Shown here: in pieces, positions 27,113 through 36,153 of the stretch | Numbering within the stretch: the stretch's first letter is position 1 | Layout: each line of letters begins with the position of its first letter | Assembly: GCF_006345825.1 (NCBI RefSeq) | Contig: NZ_VCIX01000082.1 | Span: 62,001 to 126,000 of the forward strand | DNA from: Paenibacillus paridis | GTDB taxonomy: Bacteria > Bacillota > Bacilli > Paenibacillales > Paenibacillaceae | Length of the DNA stretch: 64,000 nucleotides | Direction of reading: 5' to 3' | Notes under the pieces: generated by a model | What the model was told of the DNA's origin: nothing | The model's input: the letters and a program-made list of their open reading frames with translations, nothing else | Databases searched by the model: none | Made by a program: the position numbers and the translations under genes

Positions 27113-27307
27113 TTAATACGCATGGACGGTATCACTCATCACTCTCCAAACGATGCTTTTGTGGCGCTCGGCTCTCGCCGCCATTGTCTTGAGCGAAGCT
27201 AGTGCTTCATCGGCCTGCTCCCTGTAGCACTCATCTCCAAATAGTAAGTACAGCCGCATATAATCATTGTATTCATCCAGCCATTCATTGAAGTAAGAAG
27301 AGGTCAT
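27113..27307 (-). CDS. Small hypothetical protein (64 aa)
   Basis: I do not recognise the family. It starts MTSSYFNEWLDEYNDYMRLY and is rich in aromatic and charged residues, probably two or three helices (EYNDYMRLYLLFGD; YREQADEALASLKTMAARAERH). It is soluble with no signal. ATG at 27307 is chosen because GGGAGTG lies eight bases before it; the ATG two codons upstream has only two bases of spacing. It stands alone, far from its neighbours. Confidence 0.6.
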   Translation of the reverse strand: MTSSYFNEWLDEYNDYMRLYLLFGDECYREQADEALASLKTMAARAERHKSIVWRVMSDTVHAY

Positions 27308-27644
27308 TCGCATCACTCCCTTAATTCGATTATAAAGCAAGAACCTTAAGCTTTTATGAGAATTATATGAAGAAGAATTAATATAATTCATGATATGCTT
27401 TATATTAACTCCTTATTCTATTAAATAGGAAAAAGGCACAAATTTAAATAGAAATTTCAATTATAATAGTTTCCTATTTTCGACAGCGATGTTCTGCCAT
27501 GCCATTCACTGAATTATCGTATTGACCGGAGACCTCATTCGTAGTTATTATGAATCTGCTGACGAAGTGATGGCTGTCGACGGCTGCCCGCTTCCGTGTA
27601 ATATCTTATGAAGACCATCATTAGCTACTATTGGAGGTTTAAAG

Positions 27645-28271
27645 ATGACATTAATCGATCAAAACGCAGTTGTTTTATTCCAGGGGGACAGCATCACGGA
27701 TGCAGGGCGCAACCGAAGTGACGGGTCGAATCTCGGTTCAGGCTACGCCCTTCTTGTAAGCGCTTTGTTTAATCGCAAGTATCCCGAGAAGCAAGCTACT
27801 TTTCTCAATAGGGGCATATCGGGGGACCGCGTCGTCGACCTGGAGCGGAGATGGGAAGAGGATTGTCTTGATTTGAAGCCAAATTGGCTGTCCGTTTATG
27901 TTGGCATCAACGACACTTGGCGCCGATATGACAGCAATAACCCGCTCAGTACCGAGGAATATTATACAACCTATCGCCGCTTGCTAAGCCGTGCAAAAGA
28001 ACAGTTGAACGCTAATCTCATTTTGGTAGAGCCGTTTGTGCTGCCCGTGAACGACAGCCAGAAGCAATGGCGCGAAGATCTTGATCCGAAGATTCAAGCG
28101 GCACGTGAGCTCGCTGGAGAATTTAAAGCGCTGTACGTACCGCTTGATGGTTTATTCGCTCAGGCTGCTGCTCAGACAGGCCCTGCTTACTGGGCGCCCG
28201 ATGGCGTGCATCCATCCCCTGCCGGCGCTGCTCTCATCGCAGAAGCTTGGCTGCAAGCGGTTAAGGGATAA
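27645..28271 (+). CDS. SGNH/GDSL-family hydrolase (lipase/acylhydrolase-like)
   Basis: A 208-aa cytoplasmic hydrolase with all four SGNH blocks: FQGDSITDAGR (Ser15), NRGISGDRV (Gly), VYVGINDTW (Asn) and the DGVHPSPAG block with catalytic Asp and His near the C-terminus. Related enzymes deacetylate sugars or hydrolyse esters; acetyl-sugar deacetylation would fit the many glycan genes around but is inference. TGGAGG precedes the ATG. It is convergent with the Gfo/Idh gene, with a shared terminator between. Confidence 0.92.
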   Translation: MTLIDQNAVVLFQGDSITDAGRNRSDGSNLGSGYALLVSALFNRKYPEKQATFLNRGISGDRVVDLERRWEEDCLDLKPNWLSVYVGINDTWRRYDSNNPLSTEEYYTTYRRLLSRAKEQLNANLILVEPFVLPVNDSQKQWREDLDPKIQAARELAGEFKALYVPLDGLFAQAAAQTGPAYWAPDGVHPSPAGAALIAEAWLQAVKG

Positions 28272-28308
28272 CTGGCATACCAGCCTCTATACAAATAAGG
28301 GTATCCAG

Positions 28309-28346
28309 AAAGAGGAGCAGACCGCCCTGGCAGTCTGCTCCTCTTT
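28309..28346. terminator. Bidirectional intrinsic terminator
   Basis: AAAGAGGAGCAGAC (28309-28322) pairs perfectly with GTCTGCTCCTCTTT (28333-28346). It lies between the convergent SGNH hydrolase and Gfo/Idh genes and its A/T ends allow use in both directions. Confidence 0.88.
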
Positions 28347-28365
28347 CGCGATGGAATCGAATCGC

Positions 28366-29355
28366 TTATTCGTCTGCAGGGTAACGGAGGCCCCACTGCT
28401 TCCGGATCGTATCCAGCGTGTTCATGATCGCAAGCGTCTCATCCAGCGGAATCGCCGAACTCTCCAAACGGCCTTCGCGCAGCGCCTTCATGGCTTCCTC
28501 CGCCTCGAAGGCATAGCCTTCAGCCTTACGGTCATCAACGAAGGATTCAGGCTCTGCGTCTTTGGCATGTAAGGTAGCCGATTTGCCAAACAAGAAATTC
28601 GGCACATGAATATATCCTTTGGTCCCATAAATATAAGCATCGCTCACCATGCCAAGCTGTACCGCTCCATTTAACGCTGCCGTACGGCCGCCCTCGTATT
28701 CGAACAACAATGAGAACTGCTCATCTACGCCAGTTTGGCCAAGCCGGGCACTGCTCATGATTTTAGCTGGCGCGGTGCCATAGATCAAGGACGCAAAGGA
28801 CACCGGATAAATGCCCGCATCCAGAAGCGCTCCGCCGCCAAGGGCCGGATCAAGCAAGCGGCTCTCCGGCGCCCAGCCGATATCAAAACCAAAATCAGCC
28901 TTCACCAAACGAACCTCGCCGATTTTATCAGCTGCCAGCCATTCCTTAACTTTGAGAATTGGCGGCAAGAAGCGTGTCCACATCGCTTCCATAAGGAATA
29001 CCTGCTTCTCCCTCGCTACATCAATGATTTCTTTCGCTTCTGCCGCATTCATCGTGAAAGGCTTCTCACAGATGACTGCCTTTCCCGCCCGTAAAAGCGC
29101 AAGCACATTCTCTTTATGTATCGGATGGAGCGTTCCCACATAGACGATATCGATCTCCGCATCCTGGGCAAGCTCTTCAACGCTGCCATAGGCACGCGGA
29201 ATATTAAAGCGCTTGGCGAAGCTCTCTGCCTTCTCTAGATTTCTACCGCCAACCGCAACCAGCTCAGCGCCCTCGGCATAAGCCAGATCAGCCGCAAATT
29301 TGGAAGATATCCAGCCTGGTCCTAAAATTCCCCATTTAATCGTTTGTAAAGCCAT
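28366..29355 (-). CDS. Gfo/Idh/MocA-family oxidoreductase
   Basis: A 329-aa NAD(P)-dependent dehydrogenase. The N-terminal Rossmann fold starts KWGILGPGWISSKFAADL (residues 6-23), VICEKPFTMNAAEA (near 95) is the conserved EKP motif, and the C-terminal alpha/beta domain follows with LDAGIYPVSFA. Members oxidise or reduce sugars, inositols or diols; this resembles the trans-dihydrodiol/1,5-anhydrofructose-type branch but the substrate is not determined. ATG at 29355 has AAAGGAG 11 bases upstream. It lies 125 bp downstream of the ThuA gene on the same strand and may be cotranscribed. Confidence 0.9.
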   Translation of the reverse strand: MALQTIKWGILGPGWISSKFAADLAYAEGAELVAVGGRNLEKAESFAKRFNIPRAYGSVEELAQDAEIDIVYVGTLHPIHKENVLALLRAGKAVICEKPFTMNAAEAKEIIDVAREKQVFLMEAMWTRFLPPILKVKEWLAADKIGEVRLVKADFGFDIGWAPESRLLDPALGGGALLDAGIYPVSFASLIYGTAPAKIMSSARLGQTGVDEQFSLLFEYEGGRTAALNGAVQLGMVSDAYIYGTKGYIHVPNFLFGKSATLHAKDAEPESFVDDRKAEGYAFEAEEAMKALREGRLESSAIPLDETLAIMNTLDTIRKQWGLRYPADE

Positions 29356-29445
29356 GAAACCAATCACTCCTTTACATCTCTAATTGGAATTAGTGCTTGT
29401 CCCTAATTATACTAGTCAACGATACTAGAAATCCAGTAAGCAAGC

Positions 29446-29468
29446 GCTTGCAGAGCTGGGCTGCAAGC
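29446..29468. other. Hairpin between thuA-like and Gfo/Idh genes
   Basis: GCTTGCAG (29446-29453) pairs with CTGCAAGC (29461-29468) around a 7-base loop. No long T run follows on the minus strand, so it may only attenuate or protect RNA between the two genes. Confidence 0.4.
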
Positions 29469-29480
29469 AGGCTTATGCAA

Positions 29481-30119
29481 TTAGCGCTCGCTTCTCGCGC
29501 ACCAATGCAAAGCATTAGCAAGAGCGATTTGATATTCCGGATGCTGCAGCACATGTAGGAAATGTCCAGGCGTAAGGACGCAAACGCGGCCTTTCCCTTG
29601 TTCTCTAAACCAGCCCGCCGGCTGCGAACCATGCTCTGATTGAGAGGTCATAAACACGTTTACGCGCTCCTCTAACACTTCTACAAAGTAATGCTCATCA
29701 TGCACAGCAAATCCTTGAGCTGCCTTGCCGCCTAACAAATTCACGTCCGTAAAATCAATCGTAACGGAGCCAGCCTCTGGATGATGCTGGAACACCCCGC
29801 CTATAAGCTCATAGAAAACAGGCTCGTCCCGATATCCCACCGTACCGGCATGCAGCACGAGCAGCCCGTTTCCTTGCTCAACATAGCCATGGAAAGCTTG
29901 CTGAACCTCTTCCGTAAGCCATGGCGTTTTATCCGATGCCGAAATTTGATTTGATTTTGCCAACAGGATAACATCCTGCTGCTGCATCCATGATGGTGAC
30001 CACTCCGAAGCATGCTGCTTGTAATCAAATTGAAAACCTTGCTCCTCAAGCAGACCCAAACCTTCTTTAATCATCTGGCCCGGATGCCAATAATCGTCAC
30101 ATATGACGCCTACCTTCAT
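29481..30119 (-). CDS. ThuA-like (class I glutamine amidotransferase-like) protein
   Basis: A 212-aa protein with the ThuA fold: MKVGVICDDYWHPGQMIKEG at the start, GNGLLVLHAG (near 93), DEHYFVE (near 150) and GKGRVCVLTPGHFLHVLQHPEY near the end. ThuA proteins act in trehalose or other sugar catabolism, often beside Gfo/Idh oxidoreductases and xylose-isomerase-like proteins, which fits the downstream gene at 28366. The biochemical role is not established. ATG at 30119 has GGAG eight bases upstream. Confidence 0.88.
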   Translation of the reverse strand: MKVGVICDDYWHPGQMIKEGLGLLEEQGFQFDYKQHASEWSPSWMQQQDVILLAKSNQISASDKTPWLTEEVQQAFHGYVEQGNGLLVLHAGTVGYRDEPVFYELIGGVFQHHPEAGSVTIDFTDVNLLGGKAAQGFAVHDEHYFVEVLEERVNVFMTSQSEHGSQPAGWFREQGKGRVCVLTPGHFLHVLQHPEYQIALANALHWCARSER

Positions 30120-30226
30120 TCGTTTATCTCCTCGCTTCCACATTAAATAGTGATATTATTGATTATAAACGTTTCTGCCCTCCATCGCTTCCGAAATTTA
30201 AGGCCTAGTCTCATCAAGCCTTTAGA

Positions 30227-31315
30227 TTAAGCCGTCGTTCTCGCAAACAAGATAAAAAATATCATCATTTCACCTAAAATCACATGTGGAGAGGCGACCA
30301 TGAATAGATTCAGCAGAAACAACGCTGCTAGAACGCCTGTTAAAAGAATGACGGTTTTAAATCTGGGTTGAAGATGCTTAAAGCGGTAAGCGTGCAGAAC
30401 AAACATTACAGACCACAAATACAGCAGCACAGACCCGAACAGAAAGATCAGCATAAACGTGTATTCCAGCTGGTTTAGATATAGAAGCTGAATCGAGGCG
30501 GCAATCATGCTTAGCGACAAATAGATGAATAAATGCCCGTAAATGATCGTTTGCCCGGCCGTCTTCTTTGACTTGTCCAGCTTCTTCTCCACGTTCTCGA
30601 AATACTGCCACCAGATGCCGATGACCAGAACAAACGCCATTGCGGCAAAAAGGACCGAAGAGCCCGTCATTTCATCCGACTGAAGAACAGAAAGCATGCT
30701 GACGACCGATTCCCCTAACAAGATCAAGGTAAAGAGCGCAAAACGCTCCAGCAGATGAGCCGTATGGATAGGCGTCTTCACCAAATGCTTCCGGCCAATT
30801 AACGGAACGAGGATATCAACGGCAATGCCTGCATACAAAATCGCATAACGAATCCACGAGTCAAAAAAGAGAGAAAAGCTGGATAGCAGAATGCCCAGCC
30901 AGAAGTAGGTGCCGAAGAAACGCGCGGTTTCCTTCCGGTTGGCTACCTCTTTGTTTTGCGTGAGCAAATATTGAATCGCGGTTAATGCCCTAGAGCCGAT
31001 ATACCCCACGAAGAATGGAACATAATAGGAATCAAAATCGACGTTCAGGCTGGCGGTCATGATCAGCACAAAAAACAATTGTAAGATCATAAAGATCCGG
31101 TGTGTGGATAGATCACGCCCATAACGGTTGTTATATACCGACTGCCCCACCCAAGCCCACCAAATCGGAATGAAAATAAGAATGAATTTGGACAAATGCT
31201 CAAATGAAATGGTTCCGTGCTCGGTATGCAATAAAATGTGCGTTGCCTTAGAAATCGCCGCTACAAACAATAAATCATAAAACAGCTCCAGCCATGTAAC
31301 CTTCTTTTCATGCAT
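30227..31315 (-). CDS. ltrA: Low temperature requirement protein A (LtrA) family membrane protein
   Basis: A 362-aa membrane protein with about ten hydrophobic spans. The N-terminal VTWLELFYDLLFVAAISKATH and WWAWVGQSVYNNRYG are strongly typical of LtrA, as is ERFALFTLILLGESVVS near residue 190. LtrA was linked to growth at low temperature in Listeria; its biochemical role is unknown. GAGAGGAG precedes the ATG. The gene stands alone, with an AT-rich palindrome about 110 bp upstream that may be an operator. Confidence 0.9.
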   Translation of the reverse strand: MHEKKVTWLELFYDLLFVAAISKATHILLHTEHGTISFEHLSKFILIFIPIWWAWVGQSVYNNRYGRDLSTHRIFMILQLFFVLIMTASLNVDFDSYYVPFFVGYIGSRALTAIQYLLTQNKEVANRKETARFFGTYFWLGILLSSFSLFFDSWIRYAILYAGIAVDILVPLIGRKHLVKTPIHTAHLLERFALFTLILLGESVVSMLSVLQSDEMTGSSVLFAAMAFVLVIGIWWQYFENVEKKLDKSKKTAGQTIIYGHLFIYLSLSMIAASIQLLYLNQLEYTFMLIFLFGSVLLYLWSVMFVLHAYRFKHLQPRFKTVILLTGVLAALFLLNLFMVASPHVILGEMMIFFILFARTTA

Positions 31316-31422
31316 GCGAATCAGGCTCCTCTCTAGTATTTAGATTATTAATTTACTCGTATTGATCGCTGCGCGAGTAGATCATTTATATAATTCATCT
31401 TAAATAGTTTGCCCTTTATTTA

Positions 31423-31457
31423 ATATCTTAATTTAAAGATATATTAATTTAAGATAT
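31423..31457. promoter_or_regulatory. AT-rich palindromic operator candidate upstream of ltrA
   Basis: ATATCTTAA (31423-31431) and TTAAGATAT (31449-31457) form a perfect inverted repeat, with a further AAGATAT half-site between. Such ATCTTnAATTnAAGAT-like sites are typical of MarR-family regulators, but no such gene is in the window. Confidence 0.4.
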
Positions 31458-31504
31458 ATGTCAATGCTTTTCTCCAAAATAATGCCGTGGACACAATGAA
31501 AAAC

Positions 31505-31530
31505 AAACCAGACGCAGCTGCATCTGGTTT
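31505..31530 (-). terminator. Intrinsic terminator after the sugar epimerase gene
   Basis: AAACCAGA (31505-31512) pairs with TCTGGTTT (31523-31530), with a GCAGCTGC core extending the stem. On the minus strand TTTGTTTTTC follows. It lies 29 bp past the stop at 31559. Confidence 0.8.
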
Positions 31531-31558
31531 TCTAGTCGTGGCTTGCGCTATCTTGCTG

Positions 31559-32320
31559 TTAAATATATTGCTTCAGATTACGCAAACTAATCGCTAAGCT
31601 CTCAAACGGATCGCGCCTGCACACATCTTGCTCGACTACATACCATTCTACGCCAGTTTCCCGGCATGCTTCAATGATCGCTTTGAAGTTAAGATTGCCT
31701 TCGCCGATTTCCGCAAATACTTGCTGATGATCGATGATTTCCAAATCTTTCAAATGAATAACGCCCATGCGGCCCTTCACCTGGTGAATAGCCTCCACTG
31801 GATTAACACCGCCCACATGCACCCAGTACGTATCGAGCTCGAAGCCAAAGGCAGACGGATCGCTTTCTTCCCTTAATATATCCATGCCGGTTTTTCCATC
31901 AAACTTTTGATATTCGAATTGATGATTATGATAGATGAATTGCAGATCATGCTCCTTCAGCCGTTTGCCTACCTCGGATGCTTTCCGGGCAAATTCAGCA
32001 TATCCGTCTCCGCTGCTTCGATACTCCTCTGGAATGCTGCCGATCCCTACGTAAGCGCAATTCCACAGCTTATGCTTTTGTACGCTATTCTCGAAGTCAT
32101 CCAGCAAAGACTCAAAGCTGACATGCGTTGCACAAATACGGAGACCCGCTGCATCGGCTAGCTGCTTCACAGTTTCCGGTGCAATCGGACCTATGCCCGA
32201 AACCTGAACCGCCTCGTAGCCCATACCCTTTACTTTGCGTAGCGTTTGCTCCAAATCTGCTTCATTCTTGCAAAAATCTCTTAACGTATACAATTGAACT
32301 GCAATGTTCGATACATTCAT
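31559..32320 (-). CDS. Sugar phosphate isomerase/epimerase (xylose-isomerase-like TIM barrel)
   Basis: A 253-aa AP-endonuclease-2-type TIM barrel, as in IolE/IolI and hydroxypyruvate or tagatose epimerases. Metal-site residues are visible as YHNHQFEY (near 140), FELDTYWVHVGG (near 165), IHLKD (near 193) and VEQD (near 233). The start MNVSNIAVQLYTLRD is family-typical, with AAGGCGGCG upstream. It lies downstream of the GH35/ABC operon but a terminator intervenes, so it probably has its own promoter. The exact sugar is unknown. Confidence 0.9.
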   Translation of the reverse strand: MNVSNIAVQLYTLRDFCKNEADLEQTLRKVKGMGYEAVQVSGIGPIAPETVKQLADAAGLRICATHVSFESLLDDFENSVQKHKLWNCAYVGIGSIPEEYRSSGDGYAEFARKASEVGKRLKEHDLQFIYHNHQFEYQKFDGKTGMDILREESDPSAFGFELDTYWVHVGGVNPVEAIHQVKGRMGVIHLKDLEIIDHQQVFAEIGEGNLNFKAIIEACRETGVEWYVVEQDVCRRDPFESLAISLRNLKQYI

Positions 32321-32496
32321 CGTTTCGCCGCCTTGTGGTTAGAATGTGAATTCGTTTGCAATGGATGGAATTATGATTATGCTTACAAGCTCATTGTATC
32401 ACTCCTTATACGAGGGCTACTTTACTGAGGTTAACGAACCCTAGGCCGGCAATTGATTATAATTGACCAAACATAGCAAATGAACGGCGGCATAAC

Positions 32497-32550
32497 AAAA
32501 CAGCGCTTGAGGAGTCCCGCACGACATGTACGGAAATCCCCTTGCGCTGT
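32497..32550 (-). terminator. Probable terminator of the GH35/ABC operon
   Basis: ACAGCGC (32500-32506) pairs with GCGCTGT (32544-32550); partial pairing extends inward. On the minus strand the stem is followed by TTTTGTT. It lies 14 bp past the solute-binding gene stop. Confidence 0.65.
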
Positions 32551-32563
32551 CCGCCTTAAACTG

Positions 32564-34159
32564 CTAGCCTTCGATCAGCTTCTTGTAAGCATCCATTTGG
32601 CGCTGAAGCTCTGCCATCACCTTCTCATAACCTGCCGTTTTGAGCTTGCTGCGGAACTGCTCAACGGCTTGTGCGGGATCTCCCGCTTTACCGTAAGTAA
32701 TGGCTGGCCCCATCTCTCCTGTTACTTGCGTAATCGCTGTCAGTTCTGCCTCAACTGGTGTTTTATCAAATACGAATTGGCCATACGGATACGGTTTTTT
32801 AATTTTGTCATACTCCGCGTACAACGTCGTTTCAAGCTGATCCCATGTGGTTACGCTTGGAATCTCAAATTTATCGACGCGCCCGCCCCAGAAATCGGCA
32901 TAGAAAGCATCCTTCGCCTCATCATAGCCTTCCGGCTGTACGCGCTTGCCGTCTTTCACCTCATATTGCACGCCTTCTAAACCGTAGTTGATCAGATGAT
33001 AAATCTCCTCGTCATTGCGAATGAGATCATAGGCCATTAACGCACGCTCAGGATTTTTGCTATGGGCGCCCACGGAGGTGCCGCCATGCGTGATGGATAG
33101 CTCCGTGAGGTTGTTTCCGCCTGTCCGCGCAAATGGGAACATTTGCAGCTCAGAGCCTGGCTGATCCTTATCCATCGTTACGCGAAGCCCGCCAAACGTT
33201 TGCGTATGATGCTGGTCAAGCCCTGACAACCCGGCCCGAAGCGCTGAGCGGTTATCGTTTTTGTTGTTCAGCACATCCTCACGCCAGTAGCCTTTGTCCG
33301 CCCATTCCTTCATTAAAGTCGCAAACTGCAAGAACGTATCCTCGAAGACAGGACTTACCACCGTAAATTTCTCGTCAAACGACTTGGTCGTAAATACCGG
33401 CAAATACCCTGTCGAGATTGGAAGCTCCAACTGATCCGTATAGGATGAAGCGTAACCTCCCCATGTGCTCGTCGCAGCTACCGCATCCCAAGGAATGACG
33501 CCTTCCTTATTATCCTTCACGTATTGAAGATATTTGCCAATGCCTTGCCAATCCTTGATCGGCTCGCTAATCCCTGCTTCCTTCGCCCAGTCTCCGCGAT
33601 AGAAGAAGCCATGATTGACCCATTGCGTATAATCATTTTCCGGAATGAGTACGATTTTCCCGTTATATTTGCTCTCTGCCCAATCCTCTTCCGGAACGGA
33701 ATTCCAGGTTTGTGGCGCATACTCCGGAAGCAAATCATCCAAATTCATAAAGGCGCCGCGCTGAGCATTGCCCCATGTATCCAGCCAATCCGTACCGATC
33801 GTTATCAAGTCGATGGCTTCGCCGGATGCTAGCAGCAGGTTGTATTTTGTTTGCCAATCGGCCCATTCTACCCATTTCCACTCCAGCTCCGCATTAATTT
33901 TTTCTTTCATCCGCTTGTTTACTTCAGCCAGCACCTTCTCGAACTGGCCGTTCTTTGGCTTGTCGCCGAGCACCACATAGCTGATCTTCACAAATTTTGA
34001 CGTATCGCCCGCTTTGTTGCCATCCGTTTGGTTCGTGCTGCCCTTGCCTTCGTTTTTGCCGTTGTCATTCTTCCCGTTATTGCTGCCGGAGCAAGCAGCA
34101 AGGCTAATGATCATTATCATCGCAATCAGCAAAGCGGAAACCTTCTTGAAATTGGACAT
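32564..34159 (-). CDS. Carbohydrate ABC transporter substrate-binding lipoprotein (LplA/LipO-type)
   Basis: A 531-aa family 1-type solute-binding lipoprotein. The signal MSNFKKVSALLIAMIMIISL ends in lipobox LAAC, followed by an SGSNNGKNDNGK linker. The mature protein has features of the large Paenibacillus LplA-like binders: LLASGEAIDLITIGTDWLD, TYGQF-like loops, and a WGGYASSYTDQLELP region. ATG at 34159 has GGGGAG seven bases upstream; longer frames have no signal sequence. It is last in the GH35-permease-permease-binding protein order. A galactoside is the likely cargo, inferred from the GH35 gene. Confidence 0.92.
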   Translation of the reverse strand: MSNFKKVSALLIAMIMIISLAACSGSNNGKNDNGKNEGKGSTNQTDGNKAGDTSKFVKISYVVLGDKPKNGQFEKVLAEVNKRMKEKINAELEWKWVEWADWQTKYNLLLASGEAIDLITIGTDWLDTWGNAQRGAFMNLDDLLPEYAPQTWNSVPEEDWAESKYNGKIVLIPENDYTQWVNHGFFYRGDWAKEAGISEPIKDWQGIGKYLQYVKDNKEGVIPWDAVAATSTWGGYASSYTDQLELPISTGYLPVFTTKSFDEKFTVVSPVFEDTFLQFATLMKEWADKGYWREDVLNNKNDNRSALRAGLSGLDQHHTQTFGGLRVTMDKDQPGSELQMFPFARTGGNNLTELSITHGGTSVGAHSKNPERALMAYDLIRNDEEIYHLINYGLEGVQYEVKDGKRVQPEGYDEAKDAFYADFWGGRVDKFEIPSVTTWDQLETTLYAEYDKIKKPYPYGQFVFDKTPVEAELTAITQVTGEMGPAITYGKAGDPAQAVEQFRSKLKTAGYEKVMAELQRQMDAYKKLIEG

Positions 34160-34187
34160 TTCACTTCTCCCCTTTGTTCTCATGAAT

Positions 34188-34227
34188 CGGGCATGGCCCG
34201 TTATGTGGAAGAGACCGTTTCCGGTCT
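34188..34227 (-). other. Two intercistronic hairpins between permease and binding protein genes
   Basis: On the minus strand AGACCG-GAAA-CGGTCT (34227-34212) is a hairpin with a GNRA-type loop, followed by CGGGC-CAT-GCCCG (34200-34188). There is no T run. Such stem-loops often protect upstream RNA and let the solute-binding protein be made in larger amounts than the permeases; this is inference. Confidence 0.5.
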
Positions 34228-34235
34228 GCGGCACA

Positions 34236-35147
34236 TCAGCCTTTGACAGCACCAACGGTAATTCCCTTGATGAAATACCGCTGCACAAACGGATAGAACA
34301 GGATGACAGGACCTGTGGCAACGACTGCGGTCGCCATCTTCATGGATTCCAGCGGCATATCCCTGAGCTGCACATTCGAAGCCGCAGACGAGTTTCGGAT
34401 AAAATCAGCGCTAGTCACCACGTTGTACAAGAACAGCTGAAGCGGACGATACTTCATATCGGGCGACAGAAACAGCATGGAGTTATACCACTCATTCCAA
34501 TAGCCCAGCGCAATAAACAAACCGATGGTTGCAAGAGCAGGCGTTGTCATAGGCAGAATCAGCTTTAGAAAAATAGTAAAGTCGCCCGCTCCGTCGATTT
34601 TGGCAGATTCGGTTATGGCATGTGGGATCGAGCGCACGAAACTCTTCATCATAATGATTAGAAAAGGACTGAGCAGCCCGGGAAGCAGGACAGCTAGGTA
34701 GTTGTCCTTCAAGCTTAAATATTGCGTCATAAGGAGATAGAACGGGACAAGCCCGCCGGAGAATAGCGTTGTGAAGTAGATAAAAAACGAGATGCCGTTG
34801 CGGTAGCCAAAGTCCGGGCGCTGCAGCGCATAACCCGTCATCGCGACAAGGAATAGTCCCAAGGCTGTGCCTGCAATCGTAATCCCCATCGTAACGAGAT
34901 AGGAGCCGATAATTAGATCCGGATTCTCAAATACGATTTTGTAAGCGAACGTACTGAAATCACGAGGCCATAAGTTAAAGCCGTATTTCTTGATCGTCCC
35001 CTCTGCCGTAAGCGAAGTGCCGAGGACGAGCAGGAAGGGCAGAAGACAGCACAAGGAAAAAAACGTAATGAATAAATAACCGAAGCCTTTGACAACGATT
35101 CCGCTAAAGTCAGTTCGAATGCTGCGTGATTCTTCTGAATTCTCCAT
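34236..35147 (-). CDS. Carbohydrate ABC transporter permease (LplC-type)
   Basis: A 303-aa permease of the MalG/LplC kind with six membrane spans. The ATPase-docking loop AITESAKIDGAGDFTIFLKLILP (in part; EA-like ESAKIDGAG near residue 193) is clear and the protein ends ...YFIKGITVGAVKG, the usual LplC tail. TAGGAGG precedes the ATG. It follows the first permease by 12 bp. As with most Lpl systems, no ATPase gene is nearby, so a shared MsmX-type ATPase encoded elsewhere is expected. Confidence 0.93.
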   Translation of the reverse strand: MENSEESRSIRTDFSGIVVKGFGYLFITFFSLCCLLPFLLVLGTSLTAEGTIKKYGFNLWPRDFSTFAYKIVFENPDLIIGSYLVTMGITIAGTALGLFLVAMTGYALQRPDFGYRNGISFFIYFTTLFSGGLVPFYLLMTQYLSLKDNYLAVLLPGLLSPFLIIMMKSFVRSIPHAITESAKIDGAGDFTIFLKLILPMTTPALATIGLFIALGYWNEWYNSMLFLSPDMKYRPLQLFLYNVVTSADFIRNSSAASNVQLRDMPLESMKMATAVVATGPVILFYPFVQRYFIKGITVGAVKG

Positions 35148-35159
35148 CGTCGACGCCTC

Positions 35160-36128
35160 CTAAAATAACGAGTTTTCGGGCGAAGCCTTCTTCACGAGCC
35201 AGTTGGCGGTCAAGACGACAACAAAGCCAAACAAGGATTGATATAAGCTTACGGCGCTTCCGATCGAGAAGTTGAAGTTCGTCATCAGCGAGCGGAATAC
35301 GTACGTTTCGATAATATCCGTTGTCGGGTACAAGGCCGTATTGTTCGCGCCTACTAGATTGAAGAAGAGGCCAAAATTCCCTTTCAGAATGCCGCCCAGC
35401 GAGAATAGCATAAGAATGATGAAGGTTGGCTTGAGCCAAGGCAGAACGATATAGATAATTCGCTGGAACGCATTGGCACCATCGATTTCCGAAGCCTCGA
35501 TAATCTCGTTATCCAGGCCCATAATAGCCGCAAAATAAATAATGGAGCCATAACCGGTCGATTGCCACAAAAAGGTTAGCACGATAATAAACGGCCATAT
35601 TTTCGGGTCAGAGTAGGTTTTGACGGGCTCCATTCCAAGCGACTCCAATACGCTGTTCAACAAACCGTAATCATAGCTCAAGACGTTGTAAGCGATTAGG
35701 CCGATCAGTACGGCAGAAATAAAGTGCGGCAGGAACATCAGCGTTTGCGTTATTTTTTTGAACCATTTCCGGCGAATTTCATTTAACAGAATCGCGACGA
35801 AAATTTGCAGCACATTCCCGAGGATGATGAATACCAAGTTATAGGCAACCGTATTGAACGACAGCCGCCACAGGTCTCCGTTAATGACAAGGAAACGAAA
35901 GTTGTCAAAGGCGACGAACGGGCTTTTGAAGATGCCATCGGAGTAGTTGTAATTAATAAAGGCGAGATACAGCCCAGGCATCGGAAGATAAGCAAATATG
36001 ATAAAAAAAGCGACAGCCGGCAAGCACATGAGCAGCAGCGTTTTGTTATTCCAAAACCGTCTAAGCTTGCCGCCTTTCAGTTGTTGAAGTTTTTGCCGGG
36101 GCTCCCTTTCGGCTATGCTCGTTTCCAT
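35160..36128 (-). CDS. Carbohydrate ABC transporter permease (LplB-type)
   Basis: A 322-aa permease of the MalF/LplB kind with about six spans. It has the family N-terminal tail (RRFWNNKTLLLMCLPAVAFFIIF), the LPHFISAVLIG segment and the docking loop EASEIDGANAFQRI near residue 212. GAGGGGG stands before the ATG. It begins 25 bp after the GH35 stop, so the four genes from the GH35 gene to the binding protein form one operon. Confidence 0.93.
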   Translation of the reverse strand: METSIAEREPRQKLQQLKGGKLRRFWNNKTLLLMCLPAVAFFIIFAYLPMPGLYLAFINYNYSDGIFKSPFVAFDNFRFLVINGDLWRLSFNTVAYNLVFIILGNVLQIFVAILLNEIRRKWFKKITQTLMFLPHFISAVLIGLIAYNVLSYDYGLLNSVLESLGMEPVKTYSDPKIWPFIIVLTFLWQSTGYGSIIYFAAIMGLDNEIIEASEIDGANAFQRIIYIVLPWLKPTFIILMLFSLGGILKGNFGLFFNLVGANNTALYPTTDIIETYVFRSLMTNFNFSIGSAVSLYQSLFGFVVVLTANWLVKKASPENSLF

Positions 36129-36153
36129 CCTAAATCCCCCTCGTCGTCATAAG

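Noticed and set aside
32383..32394. A four-codon leader frame (ATG-AGC-TTG-stop) with a good ribosome site, upstream of the sugar epimerase
   Set aside because: Too short to judge; no regulatory leader pattern such as repeated codons or paired hairpins was seen, so it may be chance.
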